64,000 nucleotides of DNA, taken from NCBI GenBank assembly GCA_018669005.1, contig JABJAL010000067.1:1-64000 (forward strand), given 5' to 3'. Source of the DNA: Nitrospinaceae bacterium (GTDB taxonomy: Bacteria; UBA8248). Numbering within the stretch: position 1 is the first letter of the stretch; every line of letters starts with the position of its first letter. Position numbers and translations under genes: made by a program. This document shows, piece after piece, positions 27,848 to 35,164 of the stretch. The notes under the pieces were generated by a model. It was not told the DNA's origin and searched no databases. It saw nothing but the letters and a program-made list of their open reading frames with translations.

Positions 27848-28444
27848 ATGCTCGAAATCAGGGGGCTCGCCCCCTTGGGCCTAAAACCTTTTAACTTTCA
27901 ACTAAATAGCGGCCATTGCGCAGCCATCTTAGGTCCCTCTGGCGCAGGGAAATCGCTCTTGTTGCGCGCGGTGGCCGATCTCGATCCCAACGAGGGTGAA
28001 ATCTCGCTGGGCGGAACGCTACGCTCCTCGCTCCCGGCCCCCGAATGGCGCAGGCAGGTCGTCTATCTTCCCGCCGACGCGGGGTGGTGGGCCGAGCGTG
28101 TGGGAGAGCATTTCCCCGATCATGACTCTGCCGCTGCCGTTATCGCCCGGCTCGGGCTGCCCGAGGAAAGCCTCGGCTGGGAGATTGGCCGCCTCTCGAC
28201 CGGCGAGCGCCAGCGACTTGCCCTGGCGCGGGCGCTGCTCCTCTCCCCGAAAGCGCTGCTTCTTGATGAGCCCACCTCGGGCCTCGATGAAGATTCGACC
28301 CGCGCCACCGAGGAAGAGTTAAAAAGCCGTCTCGGGAAAGGGTGCGCCATCTTGATGGTCACCCACAGCCGCGAGCAGGCGCGGCGCATGGCGTCGAGCC
28401 TACTCATCGTCGAGGGCGGCGCGGTGCGCGAGGAGGCGCCATGA
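27848..28444 (+). CDS. fetA: Iron-export-type ABC ATPase FetA
   Basis: A 198-residue ATPase of the FetA (YbbL) family, partner of the FetB permease in iron efflux and oxidative-stress resistance. Walker A is GPSGAGKSL near residue 32, the signature reads LSTGERQRLALARAL, Walker B is ALLLDEPTSGLD, and the switch His is in MVTHSREQ. ATG at 27848 follows GGGAGA. The stop overlaps the fetB ATG by four bases, so expression is coupled. The neighbouring arsM is another metal-resistance gene on the opposite strand. Confidence 0.88.
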   Translation: MLEIRGLAPLGLKPFNFQLNSGHCAAILGPSGAGKSLLLRAVADLDPNEGEISLGGTLRSSLPAPEWRRQVVYLPADAGWWAERVGEHFPDHDSAAAVIARLGLPEESLGWEIGRLSTGERQRLALARALLLSPKALLLDEPTSGLDEDSTRATEEELKSRLGKGCAILMVTHSREQARRMASSLLIVEGGAVREEAP

Positions 28445-29244
28445 GCTATATCCGCCTCGATAGCTGGGACCTCTCCTTGGCCGCGATTTTGATCTGCATC
28501 AACGCGGGGATTTCCATCTGGCTCCGGCTGGCGTTGGAGCGCCAGCTGCTCATCGCCGCCATCCGCATGATTGTCCAACTCACGCTGATGGGATTTATTC
28601 TCAAAACATTATTCACAATCGCATCGCCCGCCTTCACGCTGGGCGCGATGATGGTCATGGTTCTTTTCGCGGGACGCGAGGTGCGCGCCAGGCAAGAGCG
28701 CCGTTTCGCGGGCAACTGGGGCTACGCCATTGGCGGGGTTAGCATGTTTTTGGCGGTCGCCATCGTGACGGCCTATGCGCTCTCCACCCAGCTTCAGGCC
28801 GACCCCTGGTACGACCCGCGCTACTCGATTCCCCTGTTCGGGATGATTTTAGGCAACACCATGACCGGCGTGAGCCTGGGGCTGAACACGCTTTCCTCTC
28901 AAGTTTCGCGCGAGCGCTCATCGATTGAGGCGCAGCTCGCACTGGGCGAGCCGTTTGGCCGGGCCATCCGGCCACTTTTGCGGCGCGCCGCGCGGAGCGG
29001 ACTCATCCCCACCGTGAACGCCATGGCGGCGGTTGGCCTCGTGATGTTGCCGGGAATGATGACGGGTCAGATTTTATCGGGTGTCGATCCGGTGGAGGCG
29101 ATTAAATATCAGATGCTTGTCATGTTTCTGATTGGCGGGGGAACCGGGCTGGGCGTCATCGCCGCAATTCAACTGGGCGCCTACCGGCTCACCGACGAGC
29201 GGCACAGACTGCGCCTTGATCGCCTTGCTCCGGCGAAGGAGTAG
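28441..29244 (+). CDS. fetB: Iron-export-type ABC permease FetB
   Basis: A 267-residue inner-membrane protein of the FetB (YbbM/UPF0014) family with about seven membrane segments. Conserved stretches are VQLTLMGFILKTLF, the basic loop GREVRARQERRFAG, FGMILGNTMTGVSLGLN, and GLVMLPGMMTGQILSG with the following DP near the C-terminus. ATG at 28441 overlaps the fetA stop. With FetA it should export iron to the periplasm. A short Arg-rich tail ends the protein. Confidence 0.9.
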   Translation: MSYIRLDSWDLSLAAILICINAGISIWLRLALERQLLIAAIRMIVQLTLMGFILKTLFTIASPAFTLGAMMVMVLFAGREVRARQERRFAGNWGYAIGGVSMFLAVAIVTAYALSTQLQADPWYDPRYSIPLFGMILGNTMTGVSLGLNTLSSQVSRERSSIEAQLALGEPFGRAIRPLLRRAARSGLIPTVNAMAAVGLVMLPGMMTGQILSGVDPVEAIKYQMLVMFLIGGGTGLGVIAAIQLGAYRLTDERHRLRLDRLAPAKE

Positions 29245-29265
29245 CCGGGATCAAAAGGTCTAACC

Positions 29266-29405
29266 GCTCATCGCGACAAACAGATGTCGCCGCGCTACTC
29301 GCCGTGACCAGAGCTTGCGGCTCATCGCGACAAACGGAGTCCATCGTTCTTCACGAACAGAAGTCGCGGGTCCTCACTGTGACACAGAGCTAATCGCTCC
29401 TCGCG
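29266..29405. repeat. Degenerate tandem repeat, about six copies, 24-27 bp period
   Basis: GCTCATCGCGACAAAC occurs exactly at 29266-29281 and 29320-29335. Diverged copies start near 29293 (GCTACTCGCCGTGACC), 29346 (GTTCTTCACGAACAG), 29370 (GTCCTCACTGTGACAC) and 29395 (GCTCCTCGCGATTAG). Spacing is 24-27 bases and several copies contain a small palindrome. The array fills the gap between the converging fetB and short-chain dehydrogenase genes. Confidence 0.6.
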
Positions 29406-29414
29406 ATTAGCTCT
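29386..29414. terminator. Perfect 12-bp hairpin between converging genes
   Basis: AGAGCTAATCGC (29386-29397) pairs perfectly with GCGATTAGCTCT (29403-29414) around TCCTC. It overlaps the stop of the minus-strand dehydrogenase. There is no long T run on either side, so termination efficiency is uncertain. Confidence 0.5.
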
Positions 29415-30207
29415 ACCAAAGAGACTTTAACCTGCCGCCATCGAGGTTGAGCGAGACACCGGTGATGTAGCTGGCGCGCTCTGAGCACAGAAACGCGATG
29501 GCATCGGCGAGCTCCTCTGGCTTGCCGAAGCGATTGAGCGCGTTTCGCCGCTGAGCGCGGCGGCGGGCCTCTTCTTCTGATTCGGCCTTGAACTCTTCCT
29601 GAAGGCCCTGGGCGTTGCGCTGCCAAAGGTTGGTGTCCACCCAGCCGGGGCAGACGGCGTTGACGTGAATGCCCGCCTCGCCCAACTCTTCTGAAAGCGA
29701 TTTCGTGAGGTTGAGCAGCGCCGAATTCGTCATGCCGCTCACAAACATATAGGGGTCGGGCTCTTTGCCAGCGCCGCCAATCATGTTGATGATGCGGCCC
29801 CAGCCGCCTTTTTTCATGTGGGGCACGGCGGCGCGAATCATCCGCACGAAGCCAAAGAGCTTGGTGTCGAGCTGGGTCTGGAGACCCTCATCGGTGAGCA
29901 CGTCAAAGCGGCCCGAGCTCATCTCGCCTGCGTTGTTCACCAAAATATCCACCCCGCCGAAGGCCGCCACCGCCGCATCGACGATTTTCTGTGCGCTACC
30001 TTCCTGAGAGGTGTCCGCCTGAAGCGCCACGACCTCGCCGCCTGTTTCCTTGGCGAGCGATTCCCTCGTTTCCTCAAGCGCTTCCGCCCCCCGGGCGCAG
30101 ATGAAAACCCGCGCGCCTTCTTCTAAAAATCTTTTTGCCGCCTCGTATCCAATGCCCCGGCTACCGCCCGTGACAATCGCTCTTCTGCCCTTTATTCCCA
30201 GATCCAT
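29413..30207 (-). CDS. Short-chain dehydrogenase/reductase
   Basis: A 264-residue classical SDR. ATG at 30207 is chosen for MDLGIKGRRAIVTGG; GAGGCG precedes it, and a longer frame to 30342 adds 45 residues with no family match. The NAD(P)-binding motif TGGSRGIG is at about 14-21, NNAG near 92, the catalytic Ser in NMIGGAGKEPD region, and VNAVCPGWVDTNLW follows the catalytic stretch. The usual YxxxK lies at FVSGMTNSALLNLTK, where Tyr appears to be replaced by Met-Thr; Lys is kept. The catalytic Tyr may therefore be missing or shifted, which is unusual. The substrate is unknown. Confidence 0.85.
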   Translation of the reverse strand: MDLGIKGRRAIVTGGSRGIGYEAAKRFLEEGARVFICARGAEALEETRESLAKETGGEVVALQADTSQEGSAQKIVDAAVAAFGGVDILVNNAGEMSSGRFDVLTDEGLQTQLDTKLFGFVRMIRAAVPHMKKGGWGRIINMIGGAGKEPDPYMFVSGMTNSALLNLTKSLSEELGEAGIHVNAVCPGWVDTNLWQRNAQGLQEEFKAESEEEARRRAQRRNALNRFGKPEELADAIAFLCSERASYITGVSLNLDGGRLKSLW

Positions 30208-30348
30208 ATTCGCCTCAGTTAATTGAAAAAATTCGTTAATTGGATGGGGGGATGATAGCACGGTATGCGCCGATATGCCCCGGCTGCCGGGAGGATTCGC
30301 CGCTGTCCGCCCCGGCGTGCATCCATCCACCAAATAAGGCAAGCGCCG

Positions 30349-30370
30349 CCTTTATCAAACCTTTATATTT
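30349..30370 (+). promoter_or_regulatory. Candidate response-regulator box upstream of the two-component genes
   Basis: CCTTTATCAAA (30349-30359) is followed directly by CCTTTATATTT (30360-30370). This is a direct repeat of CCTTTAT at 11-base spacing, the geometry bound head-to-tail by OmpR/PhoB-type regulators. It lies about 90 bases before the regulator ATG. The same CTTTA core at the same spacing appears four times upstream of the NPC-repeat gene. Confidence 0.55.
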
Positions 30371-30460
30371 TCATGGTATGCCTATGGGGTGAGTGGCTAC
30401 TATGTGCTTGGGCACGATTGTGGCGGCCACACGTCTTGAAGACCTCTGGAGATTTTAAAC

Positions 30461-31216
30461 ATGGCCGAGCGGGCGCTGGCGCCGGTGCTGATTATCGAGG
30501 ACGAGCGGAACATTGCCGCGCTGGTGGCAAAGTATCTCGACAAGGCGGGCTTTGACGCCATCGTCGCGCACGATGGCGAGGTGGGCCTGGAGTACGTCAA
30601 AACCAGAAAGCCTGGCTTTGTGATCTTAGACCTCATGCTCCCCCGGATGGACGGCTGGGACGTGTGCCGCGAAATTCGCAAGACATCAGACGTGCCCATT
30701 CTCATGCTCACCGCGAGAGAGGAGGAGATGGACCGCGTACTCGGCTTCTCGCTCGGTGCGGATGACTATGTGGTCAAACCCTTCAGCCCGAGAGAACTCG
30801 TTGAGCGCGTCAAAGCAATTTTGCGGCGCGTGCGGCCAGGCCCCTCGCCAGCGACGAGCCCGCTTCGGGCCGGGGCGCTTGTCCTCGACCCCGGCAAGCA
30901 CAAGGCCACCCTCGACGGCCAGACGGTCCCGCTCACCCCGTCGGAGTTCAAGTTGCTCGACAAGCTGATGAGCTCGCCGGGCCGCGTTTTCTCGCGCGAC
31001 GACCTCATCGCGCATCTCTACATGCATGATGAAAGCGTTGTGGACCGGGTCATCGACGTGCACATCGGCAACCTGCGCCAGAAGATCGAGAAAAATCCTT
31101 CGCGGCCAAGCTATGTCTTGACGGTGCGCGGGGTGGGCTACAGCTTCACCGAGACCGACCCGGCCGAGACCAAGCCGGTCGAGACCGAGCCGGGAGGAGC
31201 GGGCGATGCGCAATAG
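30461..31216 (+). CDS. OmpR/PhoB-family response regulator
   Basis: A 251-residue regulator. The receiver domain (about 9-122) has the acidic pair in IIEDERN, the phospho-acceptor Asp in FVILDLMLPRMDGWD, the conserved Thr/Ser in MLTAREEE and Lys in YVVKPFSPREL. The winged-helix DNA-binding domain (about 135-235) has LTPSEFKLLDKLMSSPGRVF and ends VLTVRGVGYSF. A charged Glu/Thr-rich tail follows. It overlaps the sensor gene by 11 bases. Paired 11-base direct repeats before the gene suggest autoregulation. Genes downstream of the pair (32425 and 32730) are likely targets. Confidence 0.92.
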   Translation: MAERALAPVLIIEDERNIAALVAKYLDKAGFDAIVAHDGEVGLEYVKTRKPGFVILDLMLPRMDGWDVCREIRKTSDVPILMLTAREEEMDRVLGFSLGADDYVVKPFSPRELVERVKAILRRVRPGPSPATSPLRAGALVLDPGKHKATLDGQTVPLTPSEFKLLDKLMSSPGRVFSRDDLIAHLYMHDESVVDRVIDVHIGNLRQKIEKNPSRPSYVLTVRGVGYSFTETDPAETKPVETEPGGAGDAQ

Positions 31217-32270
31217 CCTTTTGTGGAAATTGCTGGCGATTAACCTGCCCGTCATCGGGACGGTCATCCTCGTCGTCTGGCTGGCCATCGATTTTCTTGC
31301 CGCCGATTATTTTTCGGTGTTGATGGAGAAATATCATATCTCGCCAACGAGCTCGCACCAGATGTTCGTCGAGGCGATTAGAAGCTACCTCATTTGGGCG
31401 AGCCTGATTGCGCTGAGTCTCGCCGCCCTGCTCAGCTTCTACCTCACGCGGGCCGTGCTCAGGCCCCTCGGTCGCATCGGCGATGCGGCAGGCCGGGTGG
31501 CCGCTGGCGATTATTCGGCGAGAACCGAAATTGCCTCTGGCGATGAAGTGGGCCAACTCGGTCGCGCCTTTGACCAGATGGCCGACAGCCTTGAGAAGAT
31601 CGAGCAGCTTAGAAAAGCCATGATCGTCGATATCGCCCACGAGTTGCGCACCCCGCTCACCAACGTGCGCGGCTACTTAGAGGGCATGGCCGATGGCGTG
31701 GTGCCTCCCTCGAAAGAAACCTTCGCGCTCTTAGAGGGTGAAATCCTCCGCCTTGTACGCCTGATCGGAGACCTCAATCAGCTCACCCGAGCCGAGGCGG
31801 CGGGCGCCTTCCTGCGCCGCGAGGAGGTGGATTTGGGTGAGATTATCGGTCAGGTCATGGCCCTCTACCGGCGCGACTTCGAGGGACGGGGCATCGACAC
31901 CAACACCCGCATCGATGAGGGCGCCACACGCGTCATGGCCGACCGCGACAAGCTCATGCAGGCGCTCCGGAACCTCGTCCAGAACGCCTGGCAATACACC
32001 GCCCCGGGCGGCTCGGTCGAAATATCGGCAACACCTGCCGAGGGCGGCATCATGCTCGCCGTCGCCAACACCGGGGCCCAGATTGAACAGGGCGATCTAC
32101 CACTCATCTTTGAGCGCTTCTACCGGGCCGACAAATCCCGCTCGCGGGAAAGCGGGGGCGCGGGCATTGGCCTCGCCATCGTCAAGAGCCTCATCGAGGC
32201 CCACGGCGGGCATGTCGGTGCGAGCTCCGAGGCTGGTCAGACCCGCATATGGATAACGCTTCCGGCCTGA
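31206..32270 (+). CDS. Membrane sensor histidine kinase (BaeS-like)
   Basis: A 354-residue inner-membrane kinase with two membrane segments (about 10-30 and 58-80) enclosing a very short periplasmic stretch of about 28 residues. HAMP covers about 80-132. The phospho-accepting His is in IVDIAHELRTPLTNVRGYLE near 143, the N box in LRNLVQNAWQYT near 258, and the G boxes in SGGAGIGLAIVKS near 322. Such a short sensor loop suits detection of metals or membrane stress, possibly through another protein. It starts inside the end of the regulator gene, so the two are coupled. The ligand is not known. Confidence 0.9.
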   Translation: MRNSLLWKLLAINLPVIGTVILVVWLAIDFLAADYFSVLMEKYHISPTSSHQMFVEAIRSYLIWASLIALSLAALLSFYLTRAVLRPLGRIGDAAGRVAAGDYSARTEIASGDEVGQLGRAFDQMADSLEKIEQLRKAMIVDIAHELRTPLTNVRGYLEGMADGVVPPSKETFALLEGEILRLVRLIGDLNQLTRAEAAGAFLRREEVDLGEIIGQVMALYRRDFEGRGIDTNTRIDEGATRVMADRDKLMQALRNLVQNAWQYTAPGGSVEISATPAEGGIMLAVANTGAQIEQGDLPLIFERFYRADKSRSRESGGAGIGLAIVKSLIEAHGGHVGASSEAGQTRIWITLPA

Positions 32271-32300
32271 GCCGCACATCATATTGAGCGGGCCACGTCA

Positions 32301-32344
32301 TCTTTACCAAATCTTTAAAATTCCTTTATTTTCCCTTTAAAGTA
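32301..32344 (+). promoter_or_regulatory. Four 11-bp direct repeats upstream of the NPC-repeat gene
   Basis: TCTTTACCAAA, TCTTTAAAATT, CCTTTATTTTC and CCTTTAAAGTA follow one another without a gap, placing YCTTTA at 32301, 32312, 32323 and 32334. Exact 11-base spacing is one helical turn, the arrangement recognised by tandem OmpR/PhoB-family dimers. A TAACCT a few bases beyond could serve as the -10. The adjacent two-component pair is the obvious candidate binder. Confidence 0.6.
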
Positions 32345-32424
32345 GCCAGCTAACCTGCCTCTACAAGAAATTAAACCGGCCCGAGGGGCCACCTCAGAAA
32401 TTGCTTTCGCAAAGGAGAATCAAG

Positions 32425-32697
32425 ATGAAAAAGCTACTCTTCGCAGCCCTGCTCGCCTTCGCCTTCGCCCTGCCCGGCACCGCCACCCAAGCCGACGCCA
32501 TGAAGCACAACCCGTGCGCCGCGAAAAACCCATGCGCCGCGAAAAATCCGTGTGCCGCCAACCCTTGTGCGGCGAAGAACCCTTGCGCCGCCAAGAACCC
32601 ATGCGCCGCCAAGAATCCTTGTGCCGCCAAGAACCCGTGCGCCGCGAAAAACCCTTGCGCCGCCAAGAACCCGTGCAATCCTTGCGCTAAAAAGTAA
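32425..32697 (+). CDS. Secreted NPCAAK-repeat protein
   Basis: A 90-residue precursor. ATG at 32425 follows AAAGGAG. A Sec signal peptide (about 1-26, MKKLLFAALLAFAFALPG...) precedes a mature part that is almost only repeats: 11 Asn-Pro-Cys units, mostly NPCAAK, so a cysteine falls every five or six residues. It ends NPCNPCAKK. Synonymous codons vary from unit to unit (AAC/AAT, CCG/CCA/CCT, TGC/TGT), so the repeats are kept at protein level and are not fresh slippage products. It follows a two-component pair and has tandem regulator-like repeats in its promoter. The dense thiols suggest periplasmic metal binding or disulfide buffering, which is inference. Two other window proteins share the motif. 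Confidence 0.85.
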   Translation: MKKLLFAALLAFAFALPGTATQADAMKHNPCAAKNPCAAKNPCAANPCAAKNPCAAKNPCAAKNPCAAKNPCAAKNPCAAKNPCNPCAKK

Positions 32698-32729
32698 TTT
32701 GAGCGAACGATCTCGGGCGAGGAGGAGAG

Positions 32730-33254
32730 ATGAAAATGGATTCCCACCGAAAATTCATTACCCGGGGCCTTGCGGCCCTCGCAGGGCTCGCAGCCCTCAT
32801 CATTGCCCTCCTCGCCCCAGCTTCGGGCCACGCGGCAGAACCGGGCCTCCCGGCGGCATCGGGCCTCCCGACGGCGAAAATCATCACCCTCACCCAAACG
32901 GGCTGCCAATTCATCGAGCCCGAGGCGGGCGATAAAAAGTTCAAAACAAAATCGGGCGCCGACTGCAAAGCCATCAACGCAAAAAGCGGCGAGAATCGAC
33001 TCGCCGCCTCAAAACCCATCACCCTCAAACCCGGCAAATACATCTTTCGGGTCACGAATAAAAATGTTCCCTATGAGCTGGGCTTCTACCTCCGGGGAAG
33101 CGGCCTGGGCCGCATCCTTCTCCCCAAGGTCTCAGGGGGCGGCCTCATCCGCGGCAAAACACAGGACTACGCCATCACATTAAAAGAGGGCAGCTACGTT
33201 TATTCCTGCCCCCTCAACCCGACACCAGACTACCCCCTCATTGTAAAAAAATAG
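32730..33254 (+). CDS. Secreted cupredoxin-like protein of unknown function
   Basis: A 174-residue precursor starting at ATG 32730 after GGAGGAGAG, 32 bases beyond the NPC-repeat gene. It has a signal peptide of about 35 residues, then a Gly/Pro-rich linker. The C-terminal 80 residues look like a small cupredoxin beta-sandwich: ITLKPGKYIFRVTNKNVPYE and ITLKEGSYVYSCPLNPTPDY. The Cys typical of the copper loop is present. The histidine ligands are not: Pro-Tyr stands where a His is expected and Asn in the loop. So it may have lost copper or use other ligands. Two further cysteines (TGCQF and ADCKA) may form a disulfide. Co-transcription with the NPC protein suggests a shared envelope-metal role. 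Confidence 0.7.
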   Translation: MKMDSHRKFITRGLAALAGLAALIIALLAPASGHAAEPGLPAASGLPTAKIITLTQTGCQFIEPEAGDKKFKTKSGADCKAINAKSGENRLAASKPITLKPGKYIFRVTNKNVPYELGFYLRGSGLGRILLPKVSGGGLIRGKTQDYAITLKEGSYVYSCPLNPTPDYPLIVKK

Positions 33255-33504
33255 CCTTCGGGCAATACGCGCGCCCACGCCCGGCCCCTACCGGGGTAGA
33301 GCCAAACGTATGAGTTGGTGCCAGTGAGGGAGAGCCCGAGCCAAGGGTCAAACCACATCAAATTTTCGCTACCGGAAAGATAAGCAAACGAATTTATTCC
33401 TTTATGAATAACTTCACGCTTGAAATATTCACCTGCAGCACACCCCTCAGCATAAAAAACGCTAATAAATTACGGGCAGATTTATGAGTTACAGGCGGTG
33501 GTGG

Positions 33505-33843
33505 TCAGGATTCACCGCCCTGGTCGCCAATGAGGATTTTCTCGCCCTCGGCCATGTGTTGAAGTGTCTCGCAGGTTTTTTCAAAATCCTCCCGCAAGCG
33601 GGTAAGGAGTTGCAGCACCTGGTTGGGGGTGAGGATTTCGGCCAGCTCGCCGAATACGATTTCCCAGCCCTTGGCGCTTCGCTCGCCGCGGGTAAATTCT
33701 TCACCCTGTTTGGAGAGTTCCTGGTAGACGTATCTTTCATGGTCGAGTAAATCGCGGAGTACCGGCTCGAAATTGGGATCGTGGCTGTGAAGGTAGCGCA
33801 TGATGTAGGGTTTGAATTTTCTGAATTCTTGTTTTTTGGCCAT
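33505..33843 (-). CDS. Small helical protein of unknown function
   Basis: A 112-residue soluble protein starting at ATG 33843 with AAGGAGG about nine bases upstream. The sequence (KFKPYIMRYLHSHDPNFEP, then RDLLDHERYVYQELSKQGEE, then LTPNQVLQLLTRLREDFEKT) is predicted to be almost all alpha-helical and charged, without signal peptide or membrane segment. I do not recognise a family. It lies about 130 bases downstream of a GAF-domain gene and a universal stress protein gene on the same strand, so it may be part of a stress-response group. Confidence 0.6.
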   Translation of the reverse strand: MAKKQEFRKFKPYIMRYLHSHDPNFEPVLRDLLDHERYVYQELSKQGEEFTRGERSAKGWEIVFGELAEILTPNQVLQLLTRLREDFEKTCETLQHMAEGEKILIGDQGGES

Positions 33844-33935
33844 CGTTTGGCCCTCCTTGTTATAGCCCGGGCTAGGGCTTCCAGATTCGTTCCTGGTGGA
33901 TTTCCTCCGAAGAGATGCTTCGTTCAATTTTCATT

Positions 33936-33957
33936 CCCGTCCTGTCTCCAGGACGGG
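33936..33957. other. Perfect 9-bp hairpin downstream of the GAF gene
   Basis: CCCGTCCTG (33936-33944) pairs with CAGGACGGG (33949-33957) around TCTC. It lies 15 bases past the GAF-gene stop, and a related CCCGCCCTTCAGGACTGG stretch follows. No T run follows on either strand, so it is more likely an mRNA-processing or mobile-element remnant than a terminator. Confidence 0.4.
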
Positions 33958-33971
33958 GGCTATCCCGCCCT

Positions 33972-34559
33972 TCAGGACTGGGGTGGGTATACCGATTGTT
34001 CAAATGCTGCCTGGTAATCTTCAATTAACGAGTGGTGCTGTTCCTTGAGACTCGAATAGAGGCGCGCGTGCTCAAATGCGAGCGAGCCCAGATCGGCCAG
34101 CGTGCGCACAAATTCGATGTCCTCAACGGTGAATTCACGCGACTCGGCCAGGTAGAGCCGGAGCACGCCAATAACGTTGTTCATCATCATCATGGGCACC
34201 GAGAGAATCGATACGATGCCTTCGTCCTGGGCGTGGAGCGGATACTGAATTCTGGGATCGTTTCGAACATCGGGAATATGGACGACCTCGCCCTGCATAC
34301 ACGCGGCAATGCTGCTCTCGGCAACAAGGGGGCCCTTTGAGAGATAGGCATGTGAAAGGCCCCAGGAGGCCGAAAGGCGGTATTCGCTGGTTTCGTCCTT
34401 GAGAAGGCGAACGGCACCACCCTTGACCGCCATGGCTTCTGCCACGAGGCGGATGATGAGGCGCAGAACCTCGTCCACATCGAGGGTGGAGGTGAGCTCT
34501 CCCGTGACGTCTCGTATGATTTCGAGGCGGGAGGTGGGTCGTTCGTTAGTCTCTGGCAT
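33972..34559 (-). CDS. GAF-domain protein
   Basis: A 195-residue soluble protein. ATG at 34559 follows AAGGAGATG. A single GAF domain fills about residues 8-170, with the start SRLEIIRDVTGELTSTLDVD, then GGAVRLLKDET, IPDVRNDPRIQYPLHAQDEG and ILSVPMMMMNNVIGVLRLY. No output domain follows, only a helical tail. It probably acts as a sensor that works through a partner or as a stress-related binding protein. It lies 95 bases downstream of the universal stress protein gene on the same strand. Confidence 0.85.
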   Translation of the reverse strand: MPETNERPTSRLEIIRDVTGELTSTLDVDEVLRLIIRLVAEAMAVKGGAVRLLKDETSEYRLSASWGLSHAYLSKGPLVAESSIAACMQGEVVHIPDVRNDPRIQYPLHAQDEGIVSILSVPMMMMNNVIGVLRLYLAESREFTVEDIEFVRTLADLGSLAFEHARLYSSLKEQHHSLIEDYQAAFEQSVYPPQS

Positions 34560-34654
34560 CGCATCTCCTTTCTATCAAGCGGGATTTTATAAAAAAATCC
34601 ACTGTGACCCCTGGGCGGTGCGCCCCACGGGCGGCGCGCCCCGCGGGCGGCGGA

Positions 34655-35164
34655 TTAGTTAGCGACGGCCTCCTCAAACTTCTGGGGGGCGAGTATTTTT
34701 TCGGCGACCTTGGCCCGAATGGCGAGCACCGGGCAGGGCGCGCGGCGAATGACTTCCTCGGTGACGCTGCCAAGGAAAAAGCGGCTGAGCATTCGGCGGC
34801 CTTCGGTGGCCATGACGATGAGGTCGTGGCCGCCGTGTTCGGCGACAGAGAGAATGTCGCGCACGGGGCTGCCCCAGATGAGGATTTCCTCAACGCATGC
34901 GCCCTGCGCAGCCTTATTGACGAGGGCCTTGAGCCGAGATTCGAGTAAATGCCATGCGTCGTCACGAAGCTTGCTCGATGAGATATTGGAGGCGTGGAAT
35001 TCGCCGCCGTAGTGGGCGAGGTAGTCGGATTCTCTTGCGACATGGAGAACGGTGACGGTGGCGCCGCGGTCGCGGGCGATGTCCACTCCGGCCTCGATGA
35101 CACCCTCGCTGTACTCGGAGAAATCAATGGGTACGAGAATTTTCCTGGGATCGTAGATCTTCAT
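34655..35164 (-). CDS. Universal stress protein (UspA family)
   Basis: A 169-residue UspA-fold protein. ATG at 35164 is chosen because GGAGGAGGGAG lies just upstream; a longer frame reaches 35206. The start KILVPIDFSEYSEGVIEAG is typical. The nucleotide-binding end motif reads ATEGRRMLSRFFLGSVTEE then APCPVLAIR. The usual first Gly of GxxG(x9)GS is replaced by Glu-Gly, so ATP binding is possible but not sure. It heads a minus-strand group with a GAF gene and a small helical protein. Its upstream region (35165-35500) is rich in hairpins and short repeats. Confidence 0.9.
   Translation of the reverse strand: MKIYDPRKILVPIDFSEYSEGVIEAGVDIARDRGATVTVLHVARESDYLAHYGGEFHASNISSSKLRDDAWHLLESRLKALVNKAAQGACVEEILIWGSPVRDILSVAEHGGHDLIVMATEGRRMLSRFFLGSVTEEVIRRAPCPVLAIRAKVAEKILAPQKFEEAVAN

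Noticed and set aside
32425-32697. NPC repeats as a CRISPR-like or DNA-level repeat array
   Set aside because: Units are in frame with synonymous variation, without spacers, so they are a protein repeat.
32394-32909. Long minus-strand frame opposite the NPC-repeat gene
   Set aside because: It is an antisense shadow of the repetitive coding sequence; the plus-strand gene has a ribosome site and a signal peptide.
33484-33750. Plus-strand frame opposite the small helical protein
   Set aside because: The minus-strand frame has the strong AAGGAGG site and a more protein-like sequence.
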